Part shown: one piece after another, positions 37,698-46,878 of the stretch
Numbering within the stretch: the first letter of the stretch is position 1
How the letters are laid out: each line of letters starts with the position of its first letter
Origin: Butyrivibrio sp.
GTDB lineage: Bacteria > Bacillota_A > Clostridia > Lachnospirales > Lachnospiraceae
Direction of reading: 5' to 3'
Assembly: GCA_017996845.1 (NCBI GenBank)
Contig: JAGOGF010000004.1
Span: 1 to 64,000 of the forward strand
Length of the DNA stretch: 64,000 nt
Notes under the pieces: model-generated
Database searches by the model: none
What the model was told of the DNA's origin: nothing
Seen by the model: the letters and a program-made list of their open reading frames with translations, nothing else
Made by a program: the position numbers and the translations under genes

Positions 37698-40112
37698 TTA
37701 ATCGACTTTGAGAATCAGATTAAGGATACGTTTTCCGCAAACTTCCATTTCTTTTCTGCTCACCGCACCTTTTTTCTTAGCTTCCAGGAGACGTTCCGGG
37801 AAGCCAAGTCCCATCTTTACGTCATTTCCTGCACACACTTCTTTATAGTGCTCCGCCAGATTCCACCAGTCAGTTGTCACCATTCCTTCATATTCCCATT
37901 CACCACGCAAGATATCCGTCAGTAGATCATGATCCTCCGATGCGCGATGCCCATTGATAATATTGTAGGAAGACATGATGCTCCACGGATCGGACTCCTT
38001 TACAATAATCTCAAAGGCCTTCAGATATATCTCCCTGATTGCACGCTCGGAAGCTCTGGAATCACTGTTTCTTCTGTTTGTTTCCTTGTCATTGAGTGCA
38101 AAATGCTTTGCAGTTGCACCAACATGATTGCTCTGAATTCCTCTGACCATGGCTGCTGCCTGTTTGCCTGCCAGAAGCGGATCTTCTGAATAATATTCAA
38201 AATTTCTGCCGCAAAGCGGACTTCTGTGAATATTGACAGCAGGCGTTAACCAGACTGCAATATTGTTTTCCTTTACTTCAGCGCCTCCTGCCCTTCCGAC
38301 TGCCTCTGTCACATCCGGATCCCAGGTGCAGGCAAGAAGCGTTGCGCATGGAAATGCTGTTGTATGGACGCCGCACTGTGGCCAGATTCTAAGTCCGGCA
38401 GGACCATCAGCTGTCATCACATTCGGAATCCCATATTCAGGAAGGTTACCATATCCAAATGTGTTCGCAACTCCGGTATTCGGCTGTCCGCCAAGCAGAT
38501 TGGCAAGATCTTCATCTGAAAGCTGCGCAATAAATTTATCCAGTGAAACCGTTCCTTCCGCAACTTCGATCAGTTGATGTTTTTCACTCTTTACGCCAAA
38601 GAATACAAACGGCTTCTGTGCACGGACTGCAGGTGCACACAGGTCCATATTCTGAAGTTTTTCACGCTTCATAATACTTTCATTCGGATCATTTGCTTTT
38701 CCCTGCGGAAGCTCTTCATAGGATCCGTCTGACAGCATCCTCTTTTTAAGTGCAGTCGGTACCATCTCAGGCTTTAACGTTTTTACTGTTCTGTCTTTTT
38801 TCAGTGCATAGCAAAATGCTGCTTTTTTTGTGTCTCTGACAGAAGTTCCGACATAAAATACATAATCTCCCTTTTCAAGGATATAGGAAGATTTCTTTAC
38901 TTTTCCAAGGTCATCATAGGAAGCCATATCATCAGCAGAAAAGCTGATATGAATCTGCTGTATCTCTCCGGGCTGCAGCAATTTTGTCTTACGATAGCCC
39001 GCAAGAACCTTTGCCGGTTTGCCAAGCTTCCCCTGCGGTGCACCATAATAAACCTGAATAACTTCTCTTCCCGGCAGATCACCGGTATTGCATACATTTA
39101 CCATCGTGCAGATCTGTCCGTTTTCTTCTTTTACTACAGGTTCCGATACCGCAAATGTTGTATAAGACATCCCAAATCCGAATGGATAATTGACCTGCTG
39201 TGCAGCCATCGGAATTGTCTCAAAATACCGGTATCCGACATAAATATCCTCTGTATAATCAACATACTCATCTGATTCATGAAATCCTGCAGTTGAAGGA
39301 TAATCTTCCAACTTTCTGGCAAATGTATCTGCCAGCTTTCCGGACGGATTGCCTTTCCCTGTCAAAAGTTCGGCAGCCGCGAGTCCGCCTTCCATCCCTG
39401 CCTGCCACGCCATCAGAACTGCAGATATCCCGGCATCTGCCTTAAACCATTCTGTATCTACCATACCTCCGACATTCATTACTACAATAACTTTACGAAA
39501 TGCAGATTTTACCTGTTTTACAAGCGTTTCTTCTGCTTTTGTCAGATAGAAATCACCACGTTCAAAAAGCTTCTCGGACTCTGCAACCATACGATCATCT
39601 TCGCTTTTTTTCTTACGTTTCTGATCTTCTGCAGCCTTTCTATCCCACCCTTCACCTGAAAAACGGCTGATGGAAATAATTGCCGTATCTGTATAAGCAG
39701 CAGCGCCCGCCAAAAGTTTTCCCGGCAGTTTGGGTTCCTCAGTCATCCCCGGCACTTTTCCGGCCGCATACTGCTTTTCAACATTTTCCCTGTAAAAATC
39801 TGCTGTTTCTTCATAAACACTTACGTTGTCCTGCAGCATTTTCAGGCCGTCATAAAGATTATGTATATAGGAAACGGTAACATCTCCGCTTCCGCCGCCG
39901 CCTTTTACATAATCAAATGTTCCCTTTCCGAACAATGCAACCTTGCTGCCCATCGGAAGCGGCAATACATGGTTATCATTTTTCAGCAGAACCATTCCCT
40001 CTTTTGCAGCATTTTTAGACAGCTGTGTATGTTCGATGCTTTCTGTTACCTTTTTCCCATTCTCGCCAAGCGGAAGATTGGGTTGATATTTTGCTCTGAT
40101 CCATTTTTCCAT
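37698..40112 (-). CDS. GH3 beta-glucosidase-type glycoside hydrolase, domain-permuted
   Basis: An 804-aa hydrolase without signal peptide, so cytoplasmic. Domain order is reversed compared with most GH3 enzymes: the alpha/beta sandwich comes first (about 30-270), then a fibronectin-III-like domain (about 330-420), and the TIM-barrel-type domain last (about 510-804). The catalytic nucleophile is Asp748 in MVTTDWWN, close to the C-terminus; KHFALNDKETNR carries the family's KHF motif. Permuted enzymes of this kind are known from Ruminococcus albus and Butyrivibrio. The likely substrate is a beta-glucoside. I start at MEKWIRAKY (AGAGAGG upstream), nine residues into the longest frame. Confidence 0.92.
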   Translation of the reverse strand: MEKWIRAKYQPNLPLGENGKKVTESIEHTQLSKNAAKEGMVLLKNDNHVLPLPMGSKVALFGKGTFDYVKGGGGSGDVTVSYIHNLYDGLKMLQDNVSVYEETADFYRENVEKQYAAGKVPGMTEEPKLPGKLLAGAAAYTDTAIISISRFSGEGWDRKAAEDQKRKKKSEDDRMVAESEKLFERGDFYLTKAEETLVKQVKSAFRKVIVVMNVGGMVDTEWFKADAGISAVLMAWQAGMEGGLAAAELLTGKGNPSGKLADTFARKLEDYPSTAGFHESDEYVDYTEDIYVGYRYFETIPMAAQQVNYPFGFGMSYTTFAVSEPVVKEENGQICTMVNVCNTGDLPGREVIQVYYGAPQGKLGKPAKVLAGYRKTKLLQPGEIQQIHISFSADDMASYDDLGKVKKSSYILEKGDYVFYVGTSVRDTKKAAFCYALKKDRTVKTLKPEMVPTALKKRMLSDGSYEELPQGKANDPNESIMKREKLQNMDLCAPAVRAQKPFVFFGVKSEKHQLIEVAEGTVSLDKFIAQLSDEDLANLLGGQPNTGVANTFGYGNLPEYGIPNVMTADGPAGLRIWPQCGVHTTAFPCATLLACTWDPDVTEAVGRAGGAEVKENNIAVWLTPAVNIHRSPLCGRNFEYYSEDPLLAGKQAAAMVRGIQSNHVGATAKHFALNDKETNRRNSDSRASERAIREIYLKAFEIIVKESDPWSIMSSYNIINGHRASEDHDLLTDILRGEWEYEGMVTTDWWNLAEHYKEVCAGNDVKMGLGFPERLLEAKKKGAVSRKEMEVCGKRILNLILKVD

Positions 40113-40243
40113 AAGATACCTCTCTTTGTGCCATATCACAACCTATACCAATTACTGTAATTGTAGCATTTTCCCTTTTCCATTCTATACCAAAAAGGTA
40201 AGTTAATTAACATAATTTCCACATAATATCCTTATTTTATCAG

Positions 40244-40272
40244 TTGTACAGACAATTTCAAAAGACTATACT
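40244..40272 (+). promoter_or_regulatory. Candidate promoter of mgtE
   Basis: TTGTAC at 40244-40249 and TATACT at 40267-40272 with a 17-bp spacer. The leader to the start codon is only about 38 bases, too short for a magnesium (M-box) riboswitch. Confidence 0.55.
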
Positions 40273-40316
40273 AGGTAACAGATATATCCGATGTCGGTTG
40301 CAGTGTGGAGGCTTAT

Positions 40317-41672
40317 ATGCTATCAGAAGAACAGGAAACCCTACTGAAAAAAATACATAATGGAGAATATATTCCTGTTACAGGATTTCTCGAAGACATT
40401 CACCCTGCTGATATTGCTGCCTGTCTGAATGAAGAAGATATTACCAATGATGAACTGACATCCTTTTTTCAGCACGAAGATAAAGAATTTCTGGCAAGCG
40501 TACTGGAACAGTCGGATGAAGAGCTGCAGGCACGCGCCGTCGGACTTCTGCCCTACCAGGATGTAATAAAAATTTTTTCCTATATGTCAAAGGATGATAT
40601 AGCAGATATCCTGGGAAATCTTCCGATCGATCTGCGAAAAAAACTTTTGAATCTGATGAAAGCAAGTGATTCCCGTGAACTGAGCGTTCTGATGGGATAC
40701 GGCGAAGATACGGCCGGCGGTATTATGACTACCGAATACATTGCCTTGCGGGAAGATCTTACCATTTCACAGACACTTGTCAAAATCAAGGAAATTGCCC
40801 CCAGAACAGAAGTAATTGAAACCATTTTTGTTTTGAATAAAGCAGGCGAACTGGTTGGGCTTGCTGATCTGCGGGATATTCTGATTGCCTCGAACGATGC
40901 GATTCTCTCTTCCGCCATGGATGAAAATGTAATCAGTGTATTTCCGGAACAGGACCAGGAAGAAGTATCACTTCTTGTAAACAAATATAACCTGAGTGTT
41001 ATTCCTGTTATAAACAGGCGGCATGCTCTGCTTGGCATCATCACCATTGATGATATTATGGACGTCATGGTTGAAGAGCAGACAGAAGATATCCTTCGTC
41101 TTGGTGGTATCGGTGAAGTAGAAGAGGTTGGTGGTCCTGTTAATATTTCGGTCCGCAGGCGCCTTCCCTGGTTGTTTGTCAATTTACTGACAGCTTTTAT
41201 TGCAGCAAGTGCCATCGCACTTTTTGATGATGTGATCTCTCAGGTTGCTGCGCTTGCATCCATGATGACAATCGTATCCGGAATGGGCGGGAATGCCGGT
41301 ACCCAGACTCTTTCACTGGCCATCCGGGGCATTACACTTGGCGAAATCGATCTAAAAAACAACTGGAAGCTTGTATTTAAGGAAATTGCCGTCGGTCTCC
41401 TGGATGGTGCTGCAATCGGTTTATTCACCGGAATTGTTTTTTCTTTCCGCTATGGAAATGTTTATCTGGGTCTGATTATTTTCCTTGCAATGATCGGGAA
41501 CCTTATCATTGCTGGATTTTCCGGATTCCTGATTCCTCTGGTTCTAAAAAAAATGGGTGCGGATCCTGCACTTTCTTCTTCTATTTTTCTTACCACCATG
41601 ACGGATACCTGCGGATTTTTTATCTTTCTGGGTCTGGCAAAAATGTTCCTGCCACTTTTACTTACAAAATAA
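40317..41672 (+). CDS. mgtE: Magnesium transporter MgtE
   Basis: A 451-aa Mg2+ channel. The N-terminal helical domain (1-125) and two CBS domains (about 130-255) act as the cytoplasmic Mg2+ sensor; five helices follow, with the pore motif GGNAGTQTLSLAIRG. The domain order and length match Thermus and Bacillus MgtE. The ATG at 40317 has GGAGG seven bases upstream; the longest frame starts at a GTG overlapping this site. It is monocistronic, between a candidate promoter and a terminator. Confidence 0.95.
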   Translation: MLSEEQETLLKKIHNGEYIPVTGFLEDIHPADIAACLNEEDITNDELTSFFQHEDKEFLASVLEQSDEELQARAVGLLPYQDVIKIFSYMSKDDIADILGNLPIDLRKKLLNLMKASDSRELSVLMGYGEDTAGGIMTTEYIALREDLTISQTLVKIKEIAPRTEVIETIFVLNKAGELVGLADLRDILIASNDAILSSAMDENVISVFPEQDQEEVSLLVNKYNLSVIPVINRRHALLGIITIDDIMDVMVEEQTEDILRLGGIGEVEEVGGPVNISVRRRLPWLFVNLLTAFIAASAIALFDDVISQVAALASMMTIVSGMGGNAGTQTLSLAIRGITLGEIDLKNNWKLVFKEIAVGLLDGAAIGLFTGIVFSFRYGNVYLGLIIFLAMIGNLIIAGFSGFLIPLVLKKMGADPALSSSIFLTTMTDTCGFFIFLGLAKMFLPLLLTK

Positions 41673-41706
41673 ATGCAGATGTTTTCACATCTGCATTTAT
41701 TTTCTA
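41668..41706. terminator. Bidirectional terminator between mgtE and the Nudix gene
   Basis: ATAAATGCAGATGT pairs with ACATCTGCATTTAT over a two- to four-base loop, with TTTT on the plus side and T-rich sequence on the minus side. It overlaps the stop region of both convergent genes. Confidence 0.85.
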
Positions 41707-42270
41707 TTTCTCTATTTTTGACCAAAGATAGCAATATGCCTGCGTTCTTGCAGTAAATGCTTCTTTGTGCAAAAGATTCCTTACTTCTTCTTTCGTGTAC
41801 CATCCCGGTACAATTTCTTCAAATGTAGAAGAACTTTTTGCAAATTCACCACGCGCAGTACCTACAATACATACATTTTTTTCATTCGAAAAACCGATTG
41901 CACTGTAGCTTGGCCCTATATGATCTGTAATACTGATCAAATCCAGCCCTGTCTCTTCCTTGAGTTCACGCCTTGCGCTTTCATCCGGCTCTTCTCCCGG
42001 ATCAATCATACCCGCCGGAAAATTATATACCCAGCTGTTTGCCGCCAGTCGAAATTCTTTACTAATCAGAATATGCTCATGCGTTTCATCTTCCATAATC
42101 AGAACCACTGCATCTATTCCATCATTTTTTACGTCCTCGCTGGTCTTCATATCCGGATTTCTGCTGATCATCTCATATATTTTATTTTTACCATCTGCTG
42201 TTTCATAGTGCAGATTATATCTGGTAATATAATTTCCTTCTTCCAGCTTACTGATCATTTTAAATTCCAT
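41704..42270 (-). CDS. Nudix hydrolase (ADP-ribose pyrophosphatase-like)
   Basis: A 188-aa soluble protein with a complete Nudix box, GMIDPGEEPDESARRELKEE followed by TGLDL, around residues 86-110, the Mg2+-binding pyrophosphohydrolase motif. The N-terminal beta-strand region before the box is typical of ADP-sugar diphosphatases, so ADP-ribose or a similar nucleoside diphosphate compound is the likely substrate. It starts 36 bp after the serine-hydrolase stop codon and may share its message. Ribosome site AAAGGAA. Confidence 0.9.
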   Translation of the reverse strand: MEFKMISKLEEGNYITRYNLHYETADGKNKIYEMISRNPDMKTSEDVKNDGIDAVVLIMEDETHEHILISKEFRLAANSWVYNFPAGMIDPGEEPDESARRELKEETGLDLISITDHIGPSYSAIGFSNEKNVCIVGTARGEFAKSSSTFEEIVPGWYTKEEVRNLLHKEAFTARTQAYCYLWSKIEK

Positions 42271-42306
42271 ATTTGTATTCCTTTTATTACTTCGTTCGAT
42301 CCCTGT

Positions 42307-43461
42307 TCAGATGGCTCCATATACAATCTGCCTGATCCCACGGATCAGGCTGTTATCATAGCCTTCATCAATTTGCTGCATATATATTACAATTAATTCC
42401 TCTTCCGGGTCTACCAGAAAATAATTCCCGGTCTGCGCATCCCAGCCGAATTCTCCGGTACTGCCGCTTGTCCCGGCTTCTGCGGGATTTTGCAGAATTC
42501 TGCAGTAATTTCCATAGCCGTATCCAATACAGCGATCCATGCGATAAGTATTCAACTGCTGCCCATTTAACTGATTTAAAGTCATATAGGAAAGTGTTTT
42601 TCTTCCAATGATCTCTTTTCCGTGATAAGCACCTTTATTTAAAAGCATCTGGGCAAAATGCGCATAATCCTCAATTGTTGCATACAGCCCTGTTCCCGCA
42701 GATTCATACCACGGCTTGTCAAACGGCTGATCCATTTCCAGTTTCTGTCTGATATCTTCTTCTGCCCGAACAGGCTTTCCATCTTTTTTCCTGCGATATA
42801 GAATTGCCTGCCTGAAGCTTTTATCCGGATCAATTACAAATCCGGTGTCTGCCATATTAAGCGGCGCTAAAATCTCATCTGCCAGAAACACAGAAAAATC
42901 CATTCCGGTTATTTTCTCAATTACCGCACCCATGACATCTGCTGAGAGACCATACCGAAAAGCGGTCCCGGGTTCAAACGCAAGATATGCTTCACTGAAT
43001 TTATTGCATACATCCATATTGTTTTTCAGTATCCCTGATTTGCTCTGGATACGAGCTTCCTTGTACACCTTCGTCATGGACTGTCCCGCTTCTCCATAAT
43101 CACCGTTGTATACAATCCCGGAAGTCATATTGAGCAGATCACGCAGCAGCATCGGATTTTCAGCTTTACGGATTCCCTCAAGTGTCGCAACCCTGCAGTC
43201 TGCAAAACCAGGGAGGAATTCGGAAACCTTCTGCATGAGATCAAGTTCACCTCTTTCATACAGAATCATTGCTGCCACCGCTGTTATTGGCATTGTCATT
43301 GAAAAAATTTTATAGATACTGTCTTTACGGTCAGTCCCAAGATAATTTTCGTATACTCTTTTCCCTTTATGTTCTACAAGCAATGCAGCGCCGGATATTT
43401 TCCCCTGCATCCTGCACTGTTCCATATAAGTATCCAGTCTCCCTAGTTTTCTGATGTTCAT
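42307..43461 (-). CDS. Serine hydrolase of the beta-lactamase/family VIII esterase type, active-site Lys replaced
   Basis: A 384-aa protein without signal peptide, resembling EstB-type esterases and class C beta-lactamase-like hydrolases. The nucleophile motif is expected as SMTK but reads Ser54-Met-Thr-Met57: codon 57 (43291-43293) is ATG, not a lysine codon. The tyrosine motif (Tyr170 in FRYGLSADVMG) and the late GEFGWDAQTGNYFLVDP segment are present, so the fold is intact. Loss of the general base could mean loss of activity, a changed mechanism or a substrate-binding role. It is located between the phosphate symporter gene and the Nudix gene on the same strand. Confidence 0.85.
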   Translation of the reverse strand: MNIRKLGRLDTYMEQCRMQGKISGAALLVEHKGKRVYENYLGTDRKDSIYKIFSMTMPITAVAAMILYERGELDLMQKVSEFLPGFADCRVATLEGIRKAENPMLLRDLLNMTSGIVYNGDYGEAGQSMTKVYKEARIQSKSGILKNNMDVCNKFSEAYLAFEPGTAFRYGLSADVMGAVIEKITGMDFSVFLADEILAPLNMADTGFVIDPDKSFRQAILYRRKKDGKPVRAEEDIRQKLEMDQPFDKPWYESAGTGLYATIEDYAHFAQMLLNKGAYHGKEIIGRKTLSYMTLNQLNGQQLNTYRMDRCIGYGYGNYCRILQNPAEAGTSGSTGEFGWDAQTGNYFLVDPEEELIVIYMQQIDEGYDNSLIRGIRQIVYGAI

Positions 43462-43557
43462 ATGCCACTAGCCTCCATACATGATATACTTGCAGCAACC
43501 TGCATTATACCACTTCTCTTTATCGCTGTGAAGTGTGGAACTGCAGCATTTTTATTA

Positions 43558-45537
43558 TCATTTCCTGTCTTTCTTCTTTTTCTTTTTTTCTTTCTTTTTT
43601 GACAAATCCAGATCATTTACTGCTGCATGCTGTTCCTGCTCTGCAGCATATATATCCGATTCCTCTCCAAACGCCTTCACATTAAGCAGTACCGGATGCT
43701 CTGCAGCAAAAGAGGATTCGATTCTGTCCTCTTCTCCTTCTTCCGATTTTTTCATTTTCGGAAGACGATATTTTATTTCATATAATTCGACCGCATGCTC
43801 AAATTCCTGATTTTTTTCCTGTTTGATCATTTCAAGATATTCATGTGTATCAAATCCATCTTCTGATACCTGCAGCAGGCATACTGCAATATTGCTGCAG
43901 TGATCGGAAATTCTTTCATAATCTGTTCCGATGTCAGACAGATCAAATCCAAGCTCAATTGTGCATTTCCCCTTACGGAGTCTTCTGATATGTCTGCGCT
44001 TTACTTCCATATGAAGACCATCAATTACTTCTTCCAAAGGCTCTACTGTTCTTGCAAGCTCCAGATCTTCATTCTGAAATACCTGAACTGAGGTTGTTAC
44101 AATTTCCTGTACTGCTTTTGTAAATATCACCAGCTCTTCCAATGCCCTGTCTGAGAATTTTCGCTTTCCTTCGTCCATACGCGCGGCAATTTGCATAATA
44201 TTCAGCGCATGATCACTGATTCGCTCAAAATCACTGATACAATGAAGCAATATGGAAAGTGTATGACTGTCCTGTGTCGTCAGATGATGTGCACTGATTT
44301 TAACAAGATAACTGCCAAGCTGATCTTCATACCGGTCGATTTTTTCCTCCAGCTTCTCCACTTCTTCGGCTGTTTCTTTGTTATAGTCAGTCAGAAGTGT
44401 CATTGCTTTGAACAAAGATTCTTTTGCAAAACCTGCCATGTCCGATGCCGCCTGTTTACTCTGCTCGAGCGCAAATGGCGGATTGGATATGAATCTGGGC
44501 TCGAGAATGGTAATTCCCATTTCTGATTCCTGTTCCTGTCTTTCTTTTTCATCAATTGGGATGGTTTTCATCGCCAGTTTTACAAGAATTCCGGAAAACG
44601 GAAGCATAAGCGGTGTTGCAATTACATTGACAAGTGTATGAACACCTGCAATTCCTACCATACCTGCCTGTGTTTTCAAAAAAGCAAAGTGCAGAAGCGC
44701 ATTCAGTGTATAGAACACCGTCATGAATCCTGCTGCCTTGATCAGATTAAAATATAAATGCATCAGAGCGGCACGTTTCCCATTTTTATTGGCACCAAAT
44801 GACGATAGAATTGCTGTAATACAGGTTCCGATCTCTGCTCCTATTACTACCGGAATCGCCATTCCGTAATTTATGGCAACCGATGCGCTGAGTGCCTGCA
44901 CAACACCAATGGTCGCCGCAGAGCTCTGGATGATCATTGTGAATCCGGTTCCAACCAGAAGTCCTACCAGTGGATTGGAAAATTTGATCAGGAAACACTG
45001 AAATGCAGGGACGTCCTTAAGTGGTGAAACGGCACCTGACATCATATCCATACCAAACATCAGTACCGAAAATCCAAGCAGAATCGTACCGATATTTTTC
45101 TTTTTATCCGAATGAGAAAACATCAGGAATGCGATGCCGATCAGTGCTAGAAACGGCGTGAATGAAGTAGGCTTGAATAAATTGATAAAAAAGTTTTCAC
45201 TGGTGATGGCATTCAGACTCAAAAGCCATGCAGTAAAGGTAGTCCCCAGATTTGCTCCCAGAATAATATTAACAGCTTCACCCAATGTCATGATACCAGA
45301 GTTTACAAGTCCGACTACCATGACTGTTGATGCGGATGAAGACTGAACAAGCGCCGTAACCAGAATACCAAAAAAATATGCAACTACCCGATTGGATGTG
45401 ATCTTACTTAATGTACTTTCCAGCTTACCGCCAGCTGCCTTTGTCAGACCATCGCTCATGATATTCATTCCATACAGAAACAGTGCCAGACCTCCGATCA
45501 GGCCCGCAACCAGTGAAAAAACTTCCAGTGAATTCAT
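43558..45537 (-). CDS. Na+/phosphate symporter with C-terminal PhoU domain
   Basis: A 659-aa membrane protein of the NptA/YjbB family. The two inverted repeats are marked by QSSSASTVMVV and QSSAATIGVV, the sodium/phosphate binding motifs, within about eight helices (to residue 340). A cytoplasmic part with PhoU-like helical repeats follows (ERISDHALNI and ERISDHCSNI). The very C-terminus is a lysine run (KKKEKKKKKK). I start at MNSLEVF with GGAG seven bases upstream; a 23-residue extension lies in the structured leader. The protein probably imports, or balances, phosphate with its own PhoU-type control. Confidence 0.92.
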   Translation of the reverse strand: MNSLEVFSLVAGLIGGLALFLYGMNIMSDGLTKAAGGKLESTLSKITSNRVVAYFFGILVTALVQSSSASTVMVVGLVNSGIMTLGEAVNIILGANLGTTFTAWLLSLNAITSENFFINLFKPTSFTPFLALIGIAFLMFSHSDKKKNIGTILLGFSVLMFGMDMMSGAVSPLKDVPAFQCFLIKFSNPLVGLLVGTGFTMIIQSSAATIGVVQALSASVAINYGMAIPVVIGAEIGTCITAILSSFGANKNGKRAALMHLYFNLIKAAGFMTVFYTLNALLHFAFLKTQAGMVGIAGVHTLVNVIATPLMLPFSGILVKLAMKTIPIDEKERQEQESEMGITILEPRFISNPPFALEQSKQAASDMAGFAKESLFKAMTLLTDYNKETAEEVEKLEEKIDRYEDQLGSYLVKISAHHLTTQDSHTLSILLHCISDFERISDHALNIMQIAARMDEGKRKFSDRALEELVIFTKAVQEIVTTSVQVFQNEDLELARTVEPLEEVIDGLHMEVKRRHIRRLRKGKCTIELGFDLSDIGTDYERISDHCSNIAVCLLQVSEDGFDTHEYLEMIKQEKNQEFEHAVELYEIKYRLPKMKKSEEGEEDRIESSFAAEHPVLLNVKAFGEESDIYAAEQEQHAAVNDLDLSKKKEKKKKKKDRK

Positions 45538-45802
45538 TTTTTTCTCCATACCGGAGCAATTTTTGCGAAGGCACACGATGAAAAATCTGCGTATGCAGTT
45601 TCTCATATGTGATCAGGAAGGTTTGTGCTCCGTCGTAAACCTTCTGAAAGAAGGATTTTTATCGAAAAATCTTTCCCTCATCTTCCATGTTGGTAAATTC
45701 TTTTTTACACAACTTTACTTTTTTTAGACATTTTTTGCACATCTATCATACTCGATAGTTTTCAAAATGGCAAACATTCTTGCTTTTTACATATATTTCT
45801 CT
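45538..45802. other. Leader of the phosphate symporter gene
   Basis: No gene lies between the symporter start and the terminator at 45803. On the minus strand the leader can form three hairpins in a row: around 45654-45671 (GATTTTT/AAAAATC), 45640-45654 (CCTTCT/AGAAGG) and 45617-45644 (GAAGGTTT/AAACCTTC). The last two share bases and exclude each other. No known riboswitch family is recognised. Confidence 0.5.
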
Positions 45803-45832
45803 AAAAAAAACCGGAGGCAAATGCCTCCGGTT
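45803..45832 (-). terminator. Terminator of the YtfQ-type ABC operon
   Basis: AACCGGAGGCA and TGCCTCCGGTT form an 11-bp stem with a two-base loop, followed on the minus strand by eight T. It is 18 bases past the stop codon of the last permease gene. Confidence 0.92.
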
Positions 45833-45849
45833 AAAATGTTATTCAACCC

Positions 45850-46878
45850 TCACTTATGCTGTGCAATCCGCTTTCTGCTGATTGCTGCAATTACCGCCTG
45901 TAATACAATAAAGAAGCAAAGAAGTGCTGAGAGTACAATTCTGACCCACCAGCTGGAAAGCGTTCCCTGCGTTGTAATCAGACTTGAAATTGTTCCTTTG
46001 ATCAAAACGCCGAACAAAGTTCCGATCACGGTACCTACACCCCCCGACAAAAGTGTTCCTCCAATTACTGCTGATGCAATCGCATCCATTTCGAGTCCTT
46101 TTGCCTGCTCAACAAAGCCTGCACAGCTGTTAAGACAGAACAGATAACCGCCAAGCCCTGCCAGAAATCCATCCAGGACATAAGCCTTCATTTTATTGGC
46201 TTTTACATTTAAGCCCATCATAACCGCACTCTGCTGATTGCCTCCAATCGCATAAAGCGATCTTCCGAATTTACTGTATTTGAGCATTATTGCAATCAGA
46301 ACAACAACGATAAGCGCAACTACAACCGTAGGATAAAGATATGCATGAATGAACATTCCTTTTTTATTCGTATAACCGAAAGGGAGATAAATTTTGGCAT
46401 TTGCCCAGGCAAGAAATGTCGCATTTTTGATTGCAATCATATCCGTGCTGACAATTGCGGTCATACCACGTCCAAAAAACATTCCTGCAAGCGTAATAAT
46501 AAACGGTTGAATTTCCAGATAGGAAATCAGATAGCCTTGCACAATACCGAATGCGAGTCCGATCAGGAGCGCAACCAGAAGCGCTGCATAAGCGTTCCAC
46601 CCCTTATTCTCCATCAGATCCGCCACTACCATACACACCAACGCTGTTACCGATCCAACCGAAATGTCAATTCCGCCTGTAATCATGACTATGGTAAGAC
46701 TGCAGCCGATCACAATCAGCCCTGCATTGGAGATAAACAGATTCAGGAACATTTGCGGCTTTGCAAAGCCTTTATCTTTAAAAATTACCATCCCGGCAAT
46801 ATACATCACAACAAAAAGAACAATTGTAACCAGTAATAGAAAGCCTGCATTGGAAAGTCTTCTTTTTTTAGCGTGCAT
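45850..46878 (-). CDS. yjfF: Sugar ABC transporter permease, YjfF-like (galactofuranose type)
   Basis: A 342-aa membrane protein of the RbsC/BPD_transp_2 family with nine to ten helices. MITGGIDISVGSV and the QPFIITLAGMFFGRGMTAI segment resemble E. coli YjfF, the second permease of the YtfQRT-YjfF galactofuranose importer. It overlaps the upstream permease frame by 11 bp; AAAGGCGG gives the ribosome site. Together with the other permease it forms a heterodimeric channel. The substrate assignment rests on family resemblance and on the match of all four components. Confidence 0.85.
   Translation of the reverse strand: MHAKKRRLSNAGFLLLVTIVLFVVMYIAGMVIFKDKGFAKPQMFLNLFISNAGLIVIGCSLTIVMITGGIDISVGSVTALVCMVVADLMENKGWNAYAALLVALLIGLAFGIVQGYLISYLEIQPFIITLAGMFFGRGMTAIVSTDMIAIKNATFLAWANAKIYLPFGYTNKKGMFIHAYLYPTVVVALIVVVLIAIMLKYSKFGRSLYAIGGNQQSAVMMGLNVKANKMKAYVLDGFLAGLGGYLFCLNSCAGFVEQAKGLEMDAIASAVIGGTLLSGGVGTVIGTLFGVLIKGTISSLITTQGTLSSWWVRIVLSALLCFFIVLQAVIAAISRKRIAQHK

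Noticed and set aside
40140..40316. Magnesium riboswitch (M-box) before mgtE
   Set aside because: A promoter lies only about 45 bases before the start codon and no M-box motif is visible; there is no space for the 160-base element.
43558..43605. Frameshift at the poly-lysine end of the phosphate symporter
   Set aside because: The A-rich run could cause errors, but the frame is open to a normal stop codon and lysine-rich tails occur in this family of membrane proteins.
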